Positions 38,528 through 46,694 of a DNA stretch of 46,694 bases are shown here, piece by piece (within the stretch, counting starts at the first letter, position 1; each line of letters starts with the position of its first letter). The position numbers and the translations under genes were made by a program. The notes beneath the pieces were generated by a model. That model made no database searches. It saw only the letters and a list, made by a program, of their open reading frames with translations, and was not told where the DNA came from. This DNA comes from Frankia alni (GTDB taxonomy: Bacteria; Actinomycetota; Actinomycetes; Frankiales; Frankiaceae): the NCBI GenBank assembly GCA_026225295.1, contig JAMFSN010000210.1, positions 1-46,694 on the forward strand, written 5' to 3'.

Positions 38528-39592
38528 TCAGGCCGAAACCGGCGTCCCGGGCCGGGCCGCGGGGAGGTCGGCGGCTCCGTCCGGTCCGGACCGCCCATCG
38601 CCGACGGCGCGTCCGTCGCCGGCGGACCGTCCGTGGTCGGGACCGGCTGTCCCGCGGGCGTCGGGCCCACCGCCGGGGGCGGGCTCATCCTCGGCCGGGG
38701 GGCGTTCCATGACGGCCAGGGCGAGCCGGATCGTGATAATCCACAACAGCGTCGCGCCGGCGATGTGGAGCTCGACGAGCCCGACCGGAATTCCCGAGAA
38801 GTACTGGGCGAAGCCGATCCCGCACTGGGCGGCGACCGCGGCGAGCAGGGCGACGGCCGTCCGGCGGGCTTCGGCTCCCGCGTCGGCCAGGCGGACCGCG
38901 AGCACGGTCGCGGCCACCAGGCCGATCAGCACCATCGCCACGTCGGCGTGCAGCTGGGCGACGGCCCGGACGTCGAACCCGAAGCGGCGGGCCGCCCGGC
39001 CGTCCCCACTGTGTGGTCCGCTGCCCGTCACCACGGTGCCGAACACCAGGGTGGCCGCCGCGACCGTGGCCAGCAGTCGGCTGAGCCAGAACAGCTCGGG
39101 CCGGGCCGGTCGGCGGACGGGGCCCCGACCCTGGCGGGCCCGGCGATCGAGGACGACCACGTTCAGCAGCAGGACCATCGACAGCAGGAAGTGCGCGGCG
39201 ACCAGGGCCGGGTTGAGCTTGAACAGGACGGTCAGGCCACCGAGCACGACCTGCCCGACGAACCCGACCCACAGCCCGAACGAGAGCCGGAGCAGGTCGC
39301 GGCGACGGTCCCGCAGCCGCGCGGCGACCAGCGGGAGCACCAGCATCACCAGGCCGACCGCGATGGTGATCAGACGGTTCCCGAATTCGACCCAGCCGTG
39401 CCCGGCGTATTGCGTGCGCGTCACGAACGATCCGTCGCCACACTGCGGCCAGGTCGGACAGCCCAGACCCGACCCGGTGAGCCGGACCGCGCCGCCGGTG
39501 ACGACGATCAGGCCCAGCAGGACCACGGCGGTGAACGTCAGGCGGCGGAAGGCCGCGAGACCCACCGTCGGAAGCCGCCGCGGGAAGCTCAT
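38528..39592 (-). CDS. ctaA: Heme A synthase
   Basis: 354 aa. Eight TM helices in two four-helix halves. LIVVTGGAVRLTGSGLGCPTWPQC holds the extracellular Cys pair, and His ligands are seen in FGNRLITIAVG, LVAAHFLLSM, LHADVAMVLIG and ELHIAGATLLW. Oxidises the heme O methyl to make heme A. The C-terminal ~55 residues are a Gly/Pro/Asp low-complexity tail. Start is uncertain: ATG 39592 (MSFPRRL) follows TACGAT by 7 nt and may be leaderless; ATG 39601 and GTG 39634 are in frame. Confidence 0.92.
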   Translation of the reverse strand: MSFPRRLPTVGLAAFRRLTFTAVVLLGLIVVTGGAVRLTGSGLGCPTWPQCGDGSFVTRTQYAGHGWVEFGNRLITIAVGLVMLVLPLVAARLRDRRRDLLRLSFGLWVGFVGQVVLGGLTVLFKLNPALVAAHFLLSMVLLLNVVVLDRRARQGRGPVRRPARPELFWLSRLLATVAAATLVFGTVVTGSGPHSGDGRAARRFGFDVRAVAQLHADVAMVLIGLVAATVLAVRLADAGAEARRTAVALLAAVAAQCGIGFAQYFSGIPVGLVELHIAGATLLWIITIRLALAVMERPPAEDEPAPGGGPDARGTAGPDHGRSAGDGRAVGDGRSGPDGAADLPAARPGTPVSA

Positions 39593-39915
39593 CTCCCGCA
39601 TCGTACGGCCCTCGCCCCACCGATGGTCGGTCACCTACGACACGTCGTAGGAGATCCCCGCGCCGCAGCGGCGCGCGGGCCGTCCGGCCGCCGCGGGACC
39701 CCGGCGCCGGCCTCCGCGGCGACTTCCGAACCGTCGACCTCAGCGTGCTTCAGGTGATGCGCTGACACGGACGCTTGCCCGGCCCGTCGCCACGCCGGCT
39801 TCCGCTGGTGCTGGCTCGCGAGGGTCGGTGTCGGCGCAGGTCTGGGCCTGCGTTGGTGCTGACGGACGGGGGGGAGTGACTGGGTCGGGGCGCCCGAAGG
39901 GGAGAGACGGCGGCG
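39593..39915 (-). promoter_or_regulatory. ctaA control region and gap to the next gene
   Basis: TACGAT on the minus strand (39605 to 39600) is a possible -10 for leaderless ctaA. The palindrome CTACGACACGTCGTAG (39635-39650) matches the ctaB element in 15 of 16 bases. Farther out, 39755-39866 carries weak GCTGAC/GTGTCGG words like the dispersed repeat, but too degenerate to count as a copy. No gene seen. Confidence 0.5.
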
Positions 39916-41151
39916 TCAGGCGCTGCTGTAGCCGAGCAGCTCGCCGCGGTGCTTCCAGGCCAGCCGGAGCAGCGCCGCGCCGGCCGGTTGCATCGGCTCG
40001 ACCGTCGAGTACCGCAACACGTTCGCCGCCGTGAACGCCACCCCGACGACCTCGCCCTCGTTGTTGTGATGCACGAGGCCGGCGAACATCCGGTCGAACA
40101 CCTCGGCATCGAACACCGCGACGGCCAGGAGGTCGGTCGACAGGGTCAGCGGGTCGATCCCGAGGCCGAGCCAGGACAGGGTCAGCCCGTCCTCGGCCCG
40201 GGCCGCTCGCCACCCGCGGTAGAACGGCCAGGTGTCGTAGTCGAGCGCGGCGCGGGTCGTCCCATGATCTTCGGGCCCGCCCAGCAGCTCCTCGCTCATC
40301 TCGCGGACGACCGACCGTTCGAGGTCGAAGTCGCTCAGCAGATTCCACCGGCCCTCCGCCGACGGCTGGAAAACGCCCACCGGCGCCACCTGGAACAAGC
40401 CGTTGTTGGCGGCCACCCGGGCCGGGTCCCGCCAGTGCAGCAGCATGCGGGCATCGCCGGTGCGCCGGTCGTGGCGGATGGTCAGGACGCTGACCGCCGG
40501 CAGCATCGCCCGCCGACCGGCGTCGCCGGGATCACCGATGCGCCGGCGCAGCTCCAGGGCCCGCATCGGTGGCAGGGTCGGCTCGGTTGCCGGCCCGTCC
40601 CCCCCACCCGAGAACGGGGCCGGCATGGTCGCCGCCGCGAACTCGTGGGCGAGCGCCTCACCGGTATTGATCCCGTCGAAGTAGTGACCGGCCCCGAAAA
40701 CCATCCGGGGCGCGACGCCGACCCCCGGCATTACGTCGAGCAACCGGTAGCAGGTCCGGTTGTCGAAGGTGGTCGGCCGGTCGAGCGCGCCGAGCACCTC
40801 GGCGTACGAGGCGAAGCGGCCGCCCGTCGCGGTGCGGGGCCGCAACGGCAACGACGCCGGACCGGTTCCGTCGATCACCGGGGGGAGCGGATCGGGCTCC
40901 CAGATCAGCGCGACGTCGTCGAGCGGCCGCGGTCGGTTCGGAATCCAACCCGGGCGGGCCAGTAAGCGGGTCCCCGCGACAGCCGGCACGGAAGGGTACA
41001 GACGGGCGGCGAGACGGGTGAGATCATGGCGATTGGCGATGAGATGACGACGAACCGCAATCCAGGCGCGGCGTTCGGCGCCGCCGGTGCCGCCCCGTCG
41101 GATGTCAGAAGGCACGAGTGGCCCGATCACGGGAGAAGGAATCGAACACAT
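39916..41151 (-). CDS. Probable SOS-regulated protein with Nudix-like C-terminal domain
   Basis: 411 aa, no family name known to me. The C-terminal half (~220-411) has a Nudix-like helix FDLERSVVREMSEELLG (compare REUXEEXGU) after VSVLTIRHD and LFQVAPVGVFQPS. It continues with a block LGLGIDPLTLSTDLLAVAVFD and AGAALLRLAWKHR that resembles regions fused to HTH proteins in streptomycetes. The canonical glycines at the front of the Nudix box are not clear, so activity is uncertain. The N-terminal ~70 residues are basic and helical. ATG 41151 sits five bases after TATAAT, so the mRNA is probably leaderless. A perfect LexA box covers this point. GTG 41130 is an alternative start. Confidence 0.75.
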   Translation of the reverse strand: MCSIPSPVIGPLVPSDIRRGGTGGAERRAWIAVRRHLIANRHDLTRLAARLYPSVPAVAGTRLLARPGWIPNRPRPLDDVALIWEPDPLPPVIDGTGPASLPLRPRTATGGRFASYAEVLGALDRPTTFDNRTCYRLLDVMPGVGVAPRMVFGAGHYFDGINTGEALAHEFAAATMPAPFSGGGDGPATEPTLPPMRALELRRRIGDPGDAGRRAMLPAVSVLTIRHDRRTGDARMLLHWRDPARVAANNGLFQVAPVGVFQPSAEGRWNLLSDFDLERSVVREMSEELLGGPEDHGTTRAALDYDTWPFYRGWRAARAEDGLTLSWLGLGIDPLTLSTDLLAVAVFDAEVFDRMFAGLVHHNNEGEVVGVAFTAANVLRYSTVEPMQPAGAALLRLAWKHRGELLGYSSA

Positions 41152-41157
41152 GTTCGA
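41142..41157. promoter_or_regulatory. LexA-binding SOS box
   Basis: TCGAACACATGTTCGA fits the actinobacterial LexA consensus TCGAAC-N4-GTTCGA exactly, and the dyad extends by one more base pair on each side (ATCGAAC/GTTCGAT). It overlaps the -10 region and the start codon of the minus-strand gene, so bound LexA would block transcription. It is the only such box I found in the window. Confidence 0.9.
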
Positions 41158-41182
41158 TTATAGGCTGAGAGGGCCGGCCTGA
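41157..41182 (-). promoter_or_regulatory. Promoter of the SOS-box gene
   Basis: On the minus strand TATAAT (41162 to 41157) is a perfect -10, placing the transcription start at or next to the A of ATG 41151. A -35 is less clear: TTGCGT lies 19 bp upstream. An imperfect hairpin with arms CGCAAGG/CCTTGCG (41183-41189 and 41204-41210) begins at this edge. The rest of the gap to 41403 shows nothing I can name. Confidence 0.65.
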
Positions 41183-41403
41183 CGCAAGGGGCATGAGTCC
41201 CCTCCTTGCGATCAAACCGGCACGTTCCGCAACCGGTACCGACGCCGGGCGGTCCCGACCGGGCCCTTACCCGGCCTACCGGGACCGCCGCCCCGTCGTC
41301 GGGGACGCGGGCCCACCTGGTCGCTGTGCGGATTGTTCCGTCCCCGGAGGGAAGGTAAGCAGGGCAGCGCGGGGGTGGGCTTTCCGATTACGCCGGAATG
41401 TGC

Positions 41404-42195
41404 TTACTCCCACCGAAATGTGCGCGCCGCGAGGGTCAGCGACACCACGGCCCAGGCGGCCAGAATGCCGAGATCGGCGGCCGGTACCCCGGAACCGTCC
41501 CGCAGGACCGAGCGCAGCCCCCCGGCCAGGGCGGCGGTCGGCAGGACCTTCGCGATCGCCTCGGCCCACCCGGGCAGGTTGCTCAGCGGGAAGACGATGC
41601 CCCCCAGCATCAGCAGCACGAGATAGACCCCGTTGGCCGCGGCCAACGTCGCCTCGGCCCGCAGGGTTCCGGCCATGAGCAGCCCCAGCCCGCTGAACGC
41701 GACCGTACCCAGGACCAGCAGCAGGACGACCCATCCGAAGGAGCCGTGCGGGTGCCAGCCGAGCAGCCCACCCGCGATCAGCAGCAGCAGGACCTGGAGG
41801 ACCTCGACGGCCAGGACGGCCAGGGTCTTGCCGGCCAGCAGCACCCAGCGGGGCAACGGCGAGGCTCCGAGCAGCTTGAGAACGCCGTAGGACCGTTCGA
41901 ACCCGGTCGCGATCGCCTGGCCGGTGAAGGCCGTCGACATGATCGCCAGGGCGAGCAGGCCCGGCACCAGGAAGTCGATCGGGCGGCCGGCGTCGGCCGG
42001 CAGGGCCCCGACCCCGTCGAAGAAGAACAGCAGCGCCAGCGGGATGATCAGCGTCAGCAGGACCGACTCGCCCCGGCGCAGCGTGAGCCGGATCTCCGTC
42101 GCCGTCTGGGCGAGCAGCATCCGCCCCGGCGGCGCGGCCCCCGGCGCCGGTCGCAGATCCAGGGCGGCGAGAGGGACCGCGGCGCCGGCGGTCAC
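41404..42195 (-). CDS. ABC-2 type transporter permease
   Basis: 263 aa, about six TM helices. N-terminal cytoplasmic LLAQTATEIRLTLRRGESVLLTLIIPLALLFFF, then FLVPGLLALAIMSTAFTGQAIATGFERSYGVLKLLGASPLPRW, the typical ABC-2 membrane domain of daunorubicin/DrrB-like exporters. GTG 42195 overlaps the ATPase stop (GTGA). Together they form a two-gene exporter, perhaps for a lipid, drug or cell-envelope precursor. In related genomes an ABC-2 pair is often found between ctaA and sufR. Confidence 0.9.
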   Translation of the reverse strand: MTAGAAVPLAALDLRPAPGAAPPGRMLLAQTATEIRLTLRRGESVLLTLIIPLALLFFFDGVGALPADAGRPIDFLVPGLLALAIMSTAFTGQAIATGFERSYGVLKLLGASPLPRWVLLAGKTLAVLAVEVLQVLLLLIAGGLLGWHPHGSFGWVVLLLVLGTVAFSGLGLLMAGTLRAEATLAAANGVYLVLLMLGGIVFPLSNLPGWAEAIAKVLPTAALAGGLRSVLRDGSGVPAADLGILAAWAVVSLTLAARTFRWE

Positions 42196-43133
42196 GGGCG
42201 GAGCTCCGAGCCGGTCAGTTCGACGAACACGTCCTCGAGGCTGCGCTGCTCGACCCGCAGGTCCTGCGCCATCACCCCGTTGCTGGCGCACCAGGCGGTC
42301 ACCGCGGCCAGCAGCTGCGGGTCGACCTCGCCGGCGATGAGGTAGTGCCCGAGCGGCATTTCCCGGGCCACCGTCCCGTCCGGGAGTGCGAGCAGGAGGC
42401 GGTCGACATCGAGGCCGCCGGGCGCGCGGAACCGCAGCTGGCCCTCGGCGCCGCCGTGGGTCAGTTCGGCCGGCGAACCGGCCGCCACCACCCGGCCGTG
42501 ATCGACGATCACCACCTGATCGGACAGGCGTTCGGCTTCGTCCATCGCGTGCGTCGTCAGCAGCACGGTCACGCCGCTGGTGCGCAGCTCCTCGATCAGT
42601 TCCCAGGTCGCCCGCCGGGCCTGGACGTCCAGGCCGGCCGTGGGCTCGTCCAGGAACACCAGGTCGGGCCGGCCGATGACGGCGATGGCCAGCGCGAGCC
42701 GCTGGCGCTGGCCGCCGGACAACCGGCGGTAGACGGTCCGGGCCGCGTCCACGAGCCCGAGGCGACCGAGCAGCGCGTCCGGATCGAGGGGGTCGCGGTG
42801 ATGGGCGGCGACCAGCCGCAGCATCTCGCCGGCCCGGGCGCCCGGGTACACCCCGCCGGCCTGGAGCATGACCCCGACCCGGGGATGCAGCGCGGTCCCG
42901 CACCGGGCTGGGTCGAGCCCGAGGACCCGGACCACGCCCGAATCGGCCCGGCGGAATCCCTCGCAGATCTCGACCGTCGTGGTCTTGCCGGCGCCGTTGG
43001 GCCCCAGCAGGGCGGTCACCGAACCGGTCGGCACCTGGAAGGACAGCCCGCCCACGGCCGTCACCGGGGGGGCCGACCGTCGCCGGTAGGTCTTGACGAG
43101 CCCTTCGATCTCGACCGCCAGGACCTCTGCCAC
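42192..43133 (-). CDS. ABC transporter ATP-binding protein (DrrA-like)
   Basis: 313 aa. Walker A GPNGAGKTTT, Q-loop LQAGGVYPGA, signature LSGGQRQRLALAIAV, Walker B LVFLDEPTAGLD, switch His in LTTHAMDEAERL. After ~residue 225 there is the DrrA-type C-terminal extension ending SLEDVFVELTGSELRP. GTG 43133 start. Partner of the overlapping ABC-2 permease. Confidence 0.94.
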   Translation of the reverse strand: MAEVLAVEIEGLVKTYRRRSAPPVTAVGGLSFQVPTGSVTALLGPNGAGKTTTVEICEGFRRADSGVVRVLGLDPARCGTALHPRVGVMLQAGGVYPGARAGEMLRLVAAHHRDPLDPDALLGRLGLVDAARTVYRRLSGGQRQRLALAIAVIGRPDLVFLDEPTAGLDVQARRATWELIEELRTSGVTVLLTTHAMDEAERLSDQVVIVDHGRVVAAGSPAELTHGGAEGQLRFRAPGGLDVDRLLLALPDGTVAREMPLGHYLIAGEVDPQLLAAVTAWCASNGVMAQDLRVEQRSLEDVFVELTGSELRP

Positions 43134-43254
43134 GTCACCGATCCTACGGAACCGGGACCGGCCGGGAACCTCCCCGGGCGCCGCCAGCCACCCCGTGGTC
43201 GGCCGCCGGTCGGGTCAGCGGTCGGTCAGCCCCACACCGGCAGGAGCGGACCGC

Positions 43255-43863
43255 TCAGCGCCCGGTGGGCGGGACCACGGGCCGCTGCGCCGCCGGCCGG
43301 GACGCCGTCGGGGGCCGGACCGGGCGCCCCGGGCGGGCCGGGCCCGTACCGGTCAGGCCGCCCGACCCGGGCGAGCCCGGTGCCGCCGGACCCGCCTCGG
43401 CGAGCGCGCCCCACGCCTCGAACCGTTCGTACAACGCCAGGGGAGCGGTGCTGTACAGCCGGGACAGCGCGTGCAGATCGGTCCGGCGCAGCTTCAGCAC
43501 GTCCCGGGAATGGTCGTTGCGCAGCACCTGCACGATCGCCAGCCAGCGGCGCAGGGGTCCGGTCCGGGTCGGCGGCAGGCGCCGCAGCCGGACCAGGTCG
43601 ATCACGACCGTCGGGAGACCTTCGCCGCTGCCCAGGTCGGCCCGCTTGGGTAGCAGCAGGGTGGCCGGGATCTCGTACAGCTCGGCCAGCTCGGCGAGCC
43701 GCTGGACCCGCAACGAGCGATTGCCCCGCTCGTAGGCGCCCAGGGTTCCGGGGGTCCACCGACCGGCGGAACGGATCTGAACCTCGACGAGGGACATCCC
43801 CCGGTGGTGACGGGCGGCGCGGAGGCGGCGACCGAGTTCCTCTGCGTAATCGGAATCGGTCAC
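43255..43863 (-). CDS. BldD-like transcriptional regulator (XRE HTH, c-di-GMP signature)
   Basis: 202 aa. Residues ~5-70 are an XRE helix-turn-helix closely like BldD: YAEELGRRLRAARHHRGMSL, then GRWTPGTLGAYERGNRSLRVQRLAELAELYEIP. The second domain keeps the BldD c-di-GMP-binding signature RxD-X8-RxxD as R115-N-D117 ... R126-R-T-D129. The end (~155-202) is a Pro/Gly/Arg-rich tail that BldD lacks. It is not in the usual bldD neighbourhood, so it may be a paralogue. BldD is the c-di-GMP-loaded repressor of development in Streptomyces. GTG 43863 with GGAG upstream. Confidence 0.85.
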   Translation of the reverse strand: MTDSDYAEELGRRLRAARHHRGMSLVEVQIRSAGRWTPGTLGAYERGNRSLRVQRLAELAELYEIPATLLLPKRADLGSGEGLPTVVIDLVRLRRLPPTRTGPLRRWLAIVQVLRNDHSRDVLKLRRTDLHALSRLYSTAPLALYERFEAWGALAEAGPAAPGSPGSGGLTGTGPARPGRPVRPPTASRPAAQRPVVPPTGR

Positions 43864-44042
43864 GCTCTCCGTCCGGGGTCACGGCGAACGGGACGCGCTC
43901 GTCCCGGGTAATAGCCTGTCAGGACTTCGATCTCGCGGCAGCCGATCGCTCAAGAAAGACCGCCCAGATGCACATGCGTGCACCCCGGGTGGCGGTCCGG
44001 GCCCGGTGCCGGCGGTCACGCTCGGTGGTCCCGCCGGGTGGG

Positions 44043-44774
44043 TCAGCGCCCGGTTCCAAGATCGTAGGCGCCGGCCGGCGTGGTTACGCTGAGCGGTTGG
44101 TTGAAGTCGCTGAACACGCTGGTGACCTTCCCCCCGGCGGTCACCGATCGCAGGGGGTAGGGCGGTCCGGTCCCGGCCACGTACAGCCGCGAGCCGTCCG
44201 TTCCGCTGACCATGACAGTCGGCTGCCCGTCGAGGCGGATCCGGGCGACGGTCGCGCCGGCCAGCCCGTCGAAGTTGGCGTGGGACGTCACGCCGGCCAG
44301 GGTGAACGGCGCGAACTGGGCGGCCTGGCCGGTCGGAACGCGGATCCACCGGGTGCCGATGACCGCGGCGGTCCGGGTGTTCGTGACGGCGGTCGTGAAG
44401 GTCCGGTCGCCGTGCAGGAACACCCCGGCCGCTGTGATGACGATCGAGACCGGGCGCCCGAACTCGGCAATCGTGCCGACGCTGGCCGTGCGGGACATCC
44501 GCAGGTCGTAGCCGCCCGGGCGGGTGGAGACCGCGCTGGTACCGGCCGACCCCGCTGAGCCGCTGGCCTCGGTGGGACCACCGACCAGGTGGACCGTCCG
44601 GACCCCGCGCAAGGCGGCGATCGATTCCCGGGTGACGGCCGCCGGCCCGGCTTTTTCGGCGCCGTTGCCGGCCGGGGGACCGCCGCAGCCGACCAGCGTG
44701 GCGACGCCCCCCAGCGTCGCTCCCGCGACCAGCACCGCCCCGAAGATGTGCGGGGCGCTTACCACCCGTACCAC
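44043..44774 (-). CDS. Putative lipoprotein (LppX/LprG-like architecture)
   Basis: 243 aa. N-terminal hydrophobic segment ending in lipobox LVGC (residues ~27-30), so probably lipid-anchored outside the membrane. The mature part ([19 protein letters not shown] ... [27 protein letters not shown] ... [24 protein letters not shown]) has the beta-rich pattern of actinobacterial lipid-binding LppX/LprAFG-like proteins. That assignment is by look only. Start GTG 44774. Function unknown. Confidence 0.7.
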   Translation of the reverse strand: MVRVVSAPHIFGAVLVAGATLGGVATLVGCGGPPAGNGAEKAGPAAVTRESIAALRGVRTVHLVGGPTEASGSAGSAGTSAVSTRPGGYDLRMSRTASVGTIAEFGRPVSIVITAAGVFLHGDRTFTTAVTNTRTAAVIGTRWIRVPTGQAAQFAPFTLAGVTSHANFDGLAGATVARIRLDGQPTVMVSGTDGSRLYVAGTGPPYPLRSVTAGGKVTSVFSDFNQPLSVTTPAGAYDLGTGR

Positions 44775-44879
44775 CGCCGCCCCACACCGATCGACCAGCT
44801 CCGCTCCGCAGTGTTGCAGTCGTCACATCCCACCGGACGCCGATCCGGAAACCTGGTCGGCTGGTGGCGGTTTGGCCGA

Positions 44880-44915
44880 GTCAGCGCCCGCTATGAGACG
44901 CCGGGGCGATGACAC
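44880..44915. repeat. Dispersed-repeat copy upstream of sufR
   Basis: GTCAGC (44880-44885) ... GATGACAC (44908-44915) with GCCCGC and CGCCGGGGC between, the same end motifs as the copies at 9.4-9.7, 19.2 and 30.0-30.3 kb. An ATG inside it (44909) is in frame with sufR but unlikely to be used. Confidence 0.6.
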
Positions 44916-44959
44916 CTGCGGACAGCCCCGCCACCGCGGGTGGCCCTGGTCACCCGGTG

Positions 44960-44989
44960 TTCGACCTGCCCCGGGAAATAGGGCACACT
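44960..44989 (+). promoter_or_regulatory. Probable leaderless sufR promoter
   Basis: TTCGAC (44960-44965) and CACACT (44984-44989) are spaced 18 bp. GTG 44996 lies six bases after the -10, where transcription would begin. ACACTGGTGT (44985-44994) is a small dyad over the start point, a candidate SufR autoregulatory site. Confidence 0.45.
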
Positions 44990-44995
44990 GGTGTT

Positions 44996-45751
44996 GTGAA
45001 AACAGTGACGGAGCCTCCGACCCCGGGAGCGGCCGACGGCCGCACCCGGGACCGGGTCGCGCGCTCGCTGCTGACCGACGGCCCGTCGACGGCCGCCGGC
45101 CTGGGGGCCCGCCTCGGGCTTTCACCGGCGGCGATCCGCCGGCATCTCGACGCCATGCTCGCGGCGGGCACCATCACCCCGCGGGCCGCGCACGCCCGGC
45201 CCGGCCGCCGGGGCCGGGGTCGGCCGGCGAAGGTCTACGCGCTGACCGACGCGGGTCACGCCGCCGCCGGTCCGGTCGCCTACGAGGAACTCGCGGCCAG
45301 CGCCCTGCGTCAGCTGGGCGAGGTCGGCGGCGACGCGGCGCTGCTGTCGTTCGCCGCGGCCCGCGCCGCCGACCTCGAACGCCACATCCGCGAGGTCGCC
45401 GAGGGCGCCGACGAGGACGGCCGGCCCGAGGCCGTCGCGACCGGCATGACCGCCGCCGGCTACGCGGCGAGCGTGTCGCGGGTGCCCTCGGGCATCCAGA
45501 TCTGTCAGCACCACTGCCCGGTCGCCCACGTGGCCGAGCGGTTCCCGATCCTGTGCGACGCGGAAACCGCCGCGCTCGCCCGGGTCCTGGACTCCCACGT
45601 CCAGCGGCTCGCGACCATCGCGCACGGCGACGGCGTCTGTACGACCCACATTCCGATCGCGGCCGGCCCGTTCATCGGGCCGGGCTCCGCCCCGCTCAGT
45701 CTCGCGACCGGTACACACAGCCCCACCTCACCGAAGGTGCGTTCCGAATGA
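44996..45751 (+). CDS. sufR: Iron-sulfur cluster regulator SufR
   Basis: 251 aa. N-terminal winged HTH ([35 protein letters not shown]) and a C-terminal Fe-S sensing region with C170, C174 and C187 ([21 protein letters not shown]), the usual SufR set. In its cluster-bound form it represses the suf operon. GTG 44996 (VKTVTEP) is preferred over an upstream ATG at 44909, because of the promoter spacing and lack of similarity before it. The stop overlaps the sufB ATG (ATGA). Confidence 0.93.
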   Translation: MKTVTEPPTPGAADGRTRDRVARSLLTDGPSTAAGLGARLGLSPAAIRRHLDAMLAAGTITPRAAHARPGRRGRGRPAKVYALTDAGHAAAGPVAYEELAASALRQLGEVGGDAALLSFAAARAADLERHIREVAEGADEDGRPEAVATGMTAAGYAASVSRVPSGIQICQHHCPVAHVAERFPILCDAETAALARVLDSHVQRLATIAHGDGVCTTHIPIAAGPFIGPGSAPLSLATGTHSPTSPKVRSE

Positions 45752-46694
45752 CGACTTCAGCCCAGACGTCGGCCACCCCGACGTCCGCTCAGACCGGCCT
45801 CACCGACAGCCCCGGCCCGGTCGGCCCCGGCGGCCTCGATGAGCTCGGTGCCTACAAGTTCGGCTGGTCAGACACCGACGCCTACGCCGACGACGTGCAG
45901 CGCGGTCTGTCCGAGGCGGTCGTCCGCAACATCTCGGCCAAGAAGAGCGAGCCCGACTGGATGATCGCGCTGCGGCTGCGCGGCCTGAAGCTGTTCGGCC
46001 GCAAGCCGATGCCGACCTGGGGTTCCGACCTGTCGGGGATCGACTTCGACAACATCAAGTACTTCGTGCGGTCGACGGAGAAGCAGGCCGAGTCCTGGGA
46101 GGACCTGCCGGTCGACATCCGCAACACCTACGACAAGCTGGGCATCCCCGAGGCGGAGAAGCAGCGCCTGATCTCCGGGGTGGCGGCCCAGTACGAGTCG
46201 GAGGTCGTCTACCACAAGATCCGTGAGGATCTTGAGGAGCAGGGTGTCATCTTCCTCGACACCGACACCGCCCTGCGTGAGCACCCGGAGATGTTCCAGG
46301 AGTACTTCGGCTCCGTCATCCCGGTCGGCGACAACAAGTTCGCCGCGCTCAACACGGCCGTCTGGTCGGGTGGCTCGTTCATCTACGTCCCGCCGGGCGT
46401 GCACGTCGACATCCCGCTGCAGGCCTACTTCCGGATCAACACCGAGAACATGGGCCAGTTCGAGCGCACGCTGATCATCGTCGACGAGGGTGCCTACGTG
46501 CACTACGTCGAGGGTTGTACGGCGCCGATCTACTCCTCGGACTCGCTGCACTCGGCGGTCGTCGAGATCGTGGTCAAGAAGAACGCCCGCTGCCGGTACA
46601 CGACCATTCAGAACTGGTCGAACAACGTCTACAACCTGGTCACCAAGCGGGCCGCCTGCCACGAGGGCGGGACGATGGAGTGGGTCGACGGCAA
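45748..46694 (+). CDS. sufB: Fe-S cluster assembly protein SufB (3' end cut by window)
   Basis: First 315 codons of SufB, scaffold of the SUF iron-sulfur assembly machine with SufC and SufD. Begins ATG 45748, overlapping sufR. After a Thr/Ser/Gly-rich start of ~35 residues the conserved body follows: [73 protein letters not shown], and [24 protein letters not shown]. It is still open at the right edge; sufD and sufC are expected beyond it. Confidence 0.96.
   Translation, partial: MTTSAQTSATPTSAQTGLTDSPGPVGPGGLDELGAYKFGWSDTDAYADDVQRGLSEAVVRNISAKKSEPDWMIALRLRGLKLFGRKPMPTWGSDLSGIDFDNIKYFVRSTEKQAESWEDLPVDIRNTYDKLGIPEAEKQRLISGVAAQYESEVVYHKIREDLEEQGVIFLDTDTALREHPEMFQEYFGSVIPVGDNKFAALNTAVWSGGSFIYVPPGVHVDIPLQAYFRINTENMGQFERTLIIVDEGAYVHYVEGCTAPIYSSDSLHSAVVEIVVKKNARCRYTTIQNWSNNVYNLVTKRAACHEGGTMEWVDG

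Noticed and set aside
44909..44995. Longer SufR starting at ATG 44909
   Set aside because: The ATG lies inside a dispersed-repeat copy. The 29 extra residues show no family similarity, and promoter spacing favours GTG 44996.

Overview
The window is very GC-rich actinobacterial chromosome, with frequent GTG starts, four-base ATGA/GTGA overlaps and signs of leaderless transcripts. Conserved markers (RbpA, WhiA, OpcA, an SsgA-like protein, a BldD-like regulator, and a LexA box of the mycobacterial/streptomycete type) point to a filamentous or sporulation-competent actinomycete. The gene order resembles Frankia/Geodermatophilus-type genomes; genus cannot be set from sequence alone.

Left part (1-5.9 kb, all minus strand) is accessory: a frameshifted acyl-CoA synthetase cut by the window edge, a secreted TNT-domain (NAD+ glycohydrolase family) protein, an atypical SDR preceded by a perfect 15-bp palindrome, two GNAT acetyltransferases, a nucleotidyltransferase remnant and an MBL-fold hydrolase. 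Next come uvrA (+), an 800-bp repeat-filled gap, and an ssgA-like gene (-) divergent from uvrC.

The core (10.5-19 kb, plus strand) is the conserved run uvrC-rapZ-yvcK-whiA followed by the glycolytic operon gap-pgk-tpiA. The genes are packed with 1- to 4-nt overlaps. A complete dipeptide/oligopeptide ABC transporter (permease, binding protein, permease, two ATPases) then sits between tpiA and secG, which are usually adjacent. After secG come a second, orphan binding protein, rbpA and a membrane Ser/Thr kinase. A TMEM165/GDT1-family cation transporter lies behind a clear yybP-ykoY (manganese) riboswitch.

The right part (31-46.7 kb) holds the oxidative pentose-phosphate operon on the minus strand (tal-zwf-opcA-pgl), with tkt missing from its usual place. 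It is followed by divergent heme O/heme A synthesis genes ctaB (+) and ctaA (-), which share a 16-bp near-palindrome. Then come a LexA-box-controlled Nudix-like protein with a leaderless promoter, an ABC-2 exporter pair, a BldD-like regulator that keeps the c-di-GMP-binding signature, a lipoprotein, and sufR-sufB (sufB truncated by the edge).

The most unusual DNA-level feature is a family of short dispersed repeats with ends GTCAGC...GATGACAC. They are found only in intergenic gaps (9.2-9.8, 19.1-19.2, 30.0-30.3 and 44.9 kb), and in two places are part of larger ~300-bp duplications.
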